From Megasphaera sp. UBA5897 (GTDB lineage Bacteria > Bacillota > Negativicutes > Veillonellales > Megasphaeraceae), in contig DJEN01000057.1 in the NCBI GenBank assembly GCA_002431345.1, forward strand, positions 3,381 to 18,767: 15,387 bases of DNA, written 5' to 3'. The position numbers and the translations under genes are program-made. Of the stretch, positions 13,602 through 15,387 are shown in pieces (within the stretch, counting starts at the first letter, position 1; every line of letters begins with the position of its first letter). The notes beneath the pieces were generated by a model, which had not been told where the DNA came from, ran no database searches, and saw nothing but the letters and a program-made list of their open reading frames with translations.

Positions 13602-15067
13602 TTGTCAATCCCTCCATCGGCCTGCTGCAGAGCCATGACTACTGCCTTGGCTTTGTTCAGGCATTCCTGGTGTTCCTGTTCCGGAATGCTGTCAGCAACA
13701 ATGCCGGCTCCAGAGCAGGCAAACACATGCTTTCCTTTCTTATAGGCCAGCCGGATGCCGATACAGCAGTCCATATTGCCTGTAAAATCGATGTAGCCAA
13801 TCGCTCCGCCGTAAACTCCCCGTTTATGCCCTTCCAGTTTATCAATAATTTCACACGCTCTGAGCTTGGGGGCTCCTGACAAAGTACCTGCCGGTAAAAC
13901 GGAAGATATCGCATCAATCGCATTCTTGTCCTTGCGAATCTTACTGTGCACCGTCGAACCAATATGCATGATATGGGAAAAACGCAGTACATCCAAATAC
14001 CGTTCTACATGCACACTGCCGAATTCACTGATACGGCCCAAGTCATTGCGTCCCAAGTCAACCAGCATGTTGTGTTCTGCCAATTCCTTAGTATTGTGTA
14101 AAAGTTCATCCTGCAGTGCCTGGTCTTCTTCCGGCGTCTTGCCCCGCGGCCGCGAGCCGGCTAAGGGAAATGTAAATAAGTCGCCGTTTTCCAGTCTCGT
14201 CAGCGTTTCCGGCGATGAACCGGCTAATTCAATGTCATCGCCGGAAAAGAAAAACATGTATGGAGACGGATTGAGCGTCCGCAGCACGCGATAGGTATCC
14301 AAGAGACTGCCTTCTGCCTCTGCCTGCATCCGGTTGGCTAAAACGACCTGAAAAATATCTCCTTCATGAATATACCCTTTAGCCTTTTCAACCATGCTGC
14401 AATATTCTTCTTCACTAAACAACGGCTTAAATTCGCTTTTTAGCTGCAGCGGCACATTCACGGCTTTCTTTCCTTGACGAATTAACGTTTCCATTCGCTG
14501 AATTTCCAAAAGAGCACGGTTGTAATTTTCTTCAACCGAGTCCAAACGTACATTGACAATAAGATAGATCTGCTGTTTTAAATTATCAAAAACGATTACC
14601 TTGTCAAAAAGCATCAAATCAAAATCATTGAAATCGTTATCGTCCGCAGCGGTTAACGTAAGAGAAGGTTCTGCATACTTAATAAAATCATAGGCAAAGT
14701 ATCCGACTAATCCACCCGTAAAAGGCGGTAAGTTTTTTAAACGCGGTGCTTTATTATCCTCCAGTATTTGGGCAATGAGGGTTTCCGGATGTTCTGTCTT
14801 GATTTGGAATGCAGTCCCCGTTTTTATGTGAACTACACGGTCTTTGCAATACAATCCCATTTGCGGATCGTACCCGATAAACGTATATCGCCCCCAACGC
14901 TGGGAATCTTCCATGCTTTCCAGCAAATAACAGTGTGAGCTAACATTCTTGACGATGCGCAACACTTCGATAGGCGTGCGAACGTCAGCATACATACTGC
15001 GGCAAACCGGTACGACGTTATATTGGTTTTGATAGGCTTTGACTTGTTCCAGACTGAGCGTTTCCAT
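13598..15067 (-). CDS. trpE: Anthranilate synthase component I
   Basis: Converts chorismate to anthranilate with ammonia from TrpG and is the committed step of the pathway. The 489-residue protein has an N-terminal regulatory domain with LLESMEDSQRWGRYTFIG; LLES (48-51) is the motif that binds tryptophan for feedback inhibition. The C-terminal chorismate-binding domain has GDIFQVVLANR, the AGSRPRGKTPEED segment, and AGTLSGAPKLRACEIID. Length and the LLES motif favour TrpE over PabB. The ATG at 15067 is five bases after AGGAGG. This is the first gene of the operon and is preceded by a tRNA-Trp T-box leader whose terminator ends just upstream of the ribosome binding site. Confidence 0.96.
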   Translation of the reverse strand: METLSLEQVKAYQNQYNVVPVCRSMYADVRTPIEVLRIVKNVSSHCYLLESMEDSQRWGRYTFIGYDPQMGLYCKDRVVHIKTGTAFQIKTEHPETLIAQILEDNKAPRLKNLPPFTGGLVGYFAYDFIKYAEPSLTLTAADDNDFNDFDLMLFDKVIVFDNLKQQIYLIVNVRLDSVEENYNRALLEIQRMETLIRQGKKAVNVPLQLKSEFKPLFSEEEYCSMVEKAKGYIHEGDIFQVVLANRMQAEAEGSLLDTYRVLRTLNPSPYMFFFSGDDIELAGSSPETLTRLENGDLFTFPLAGSRPRGKTPEEDQALQDELLHNTKELAEHNMLVDLGRNDLGRISEFGSVHVERYLDVLRFSHIMHIGSTVHSKIRKDKNAIDAISSVLPAGTLSGAPKLRACEIIDKLEGHKRGVYGGAIGYIDFTGNMDCCIGIRLAYKKGKHVFACSGAGIVADSIPEQEHQECLNKAKAVVMALQQADGGIDK

Positions 15068-15080
15068 ATAAACCTCCTAT

Positions 15081-15121
15081 AAAAAAATCCGTCCATGACA
15101 ATAGACTTGTCAAGGACGGAT
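15081..15121 (-). terminator. T-box terminator of the trp operon leader
   Basis: On the minus strand ATCCGTCC and GGACGGAT pair (8 bp); after an internal loop GACAA and TTGTC add five pairs around GTCTA, and seven T residues follow. The 5' arm shares CCGTCCTTG with the antiterminator, so the two structures exclude each other. Confidence 0.92.
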
Positions 15122-15367
15122 ACAGTTCCGCGGTGCCACCTTGTTTTAGGATTTGACTCCTACTCTCGTCGGAATACCATCATATTCCCGGCAACTGACG
15201 TATGCCTTTACGTCGCAGAATACTCAGCCGTAGCTTTTGACTGCGCCCTCAGCGGTCCATTTAACGAGCTGCGTTCGACCGGTTCTCAGCACTCCGGCTC
15301 TCTGTACGTGCACGTCATCGTTTTTACTTCCGCTTCACTGGTTTGCATGGACGATATGTGTTTGTTG
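15081..15367 (-). promoter_or_regulatory. tRNA-Trp T-box riboswitch controlling trpEGDCFBA
   Basis: The leader senses uncharged tRNA-Trp and decides between terminating and reading through into trpE. The T-box core GGTGGCACCGCGGAA lies at 15140-15126. An antiterminator can be drawn: CAAGG with CCTTG, the seven-base bulge TGGCACC, then GCGG with CCGT. The bulge UGGC would pair with an acceptor end GCCA, matching the G discriminator of bacterial tRNA-Trp. Stem I contains AGAGAGCCGGAG and CTGAGAACCGG elements, and the specifier is UGG (15259-15257) followed by A, as in AAATGGACC. A perfect GACGTA/TACGTC hairpin lies between Stem I and the T-box. Reading is by eye on the minus strand; the exact 5' end is inferred. 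Confidence 0.95.
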
Positions 15368-15373
15368 AGTTGT

Positions 15374-15379
15374 ATATTA
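15374..15379 (-). promoter_or_regulatory. Probable -10 box of the trp operon promoter
   Basis: TAATAT on the minus strand would place the transcription start near 15367, just before T-box Stem I. The -35 box would fall outside the window, so only half of the promoter can be seen. Confidence 0.4.
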
Positions 15380-15387
15380 CACTGTAT

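Noticed and set aside
1..15387. Mobile elements, prophage, CRISPR, tRNA or rRNA genes
   Set aside because: No transposase, integrase, regularly spaced repeats or tRNA-like sequence was seen; the region reads as ordinary core chromosome.

Overview
The window looks like chromosomal DNA from an anaerobic member of the Negativicutes (Veillonellaceae), most likely a Megasphaera-type lactate fermenter. This is inferred from gene content: rubrerythrin, a fused AmmeMemoRadiSam A/B protein, a lactate racemase, a T-box-controlled trp operon, and Firmicutes-style Shine-Dalgarno sites and promoters. I saw no insertion sequence, phage gene, CRISPR array, tRNA or rRNA.

Left third (1-4104). A 5'-terminal galU fragment leaves on the minus strand. 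A 512-base gap follows, holding the galU promoter and a 14-bp inverted repeat that reads as a minus-strand terminator. Next is an orphan 67-residue gene of unknown function with its own promoter, Shine-Dalgarno site and terminator. Then comes rubrerythrin, ended by a long imperfect hairpin. A two-gene AmmeMemoRadiSam unit follows: a MEMO-like/AMMECR1 fusion whose last 8 bases overlap a radical SAM gene. The function of this conserved system is, to my knowledge, not established.

Middle (4105-8617). A larA-type racemase has a strong extended -10 promoter and a bidirectional terminator shared with a convergent ECF transporter S component. The S-component mRNA has a hairpin-rich leader ending at its ribosome binding site and matching no riboswitch class I recognise. 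A small cupin is transcribed divergently from it, and a 215-base non-coding stretch and a strong terminator follow. A glutamate/aspartate-symporter-family transporter comes next, with a consensus promoter and unusual substrate-site residues.

Right half (8618-15387). A complete tryptophan operon trpE-G-D-C-F-B-A runs on the minus strand, tightly packed with overlaps (E/G, C/F, B/A) and Shine-Dalgarno sites buried in upstream genes. A tRNA-Trp T-box leader precedes trpE, with a UGG specifier, a T-box bulge matching a G discriminator, and mutually exclusive antiterminator and terminator. TrpE keeps the LLES feedback motif, so control appears to act both on transcription (uncharged tRNA-Trp) and on the enzyme (tryptophan). 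TrpA has Glu in place of the usual catalytic Asp60.
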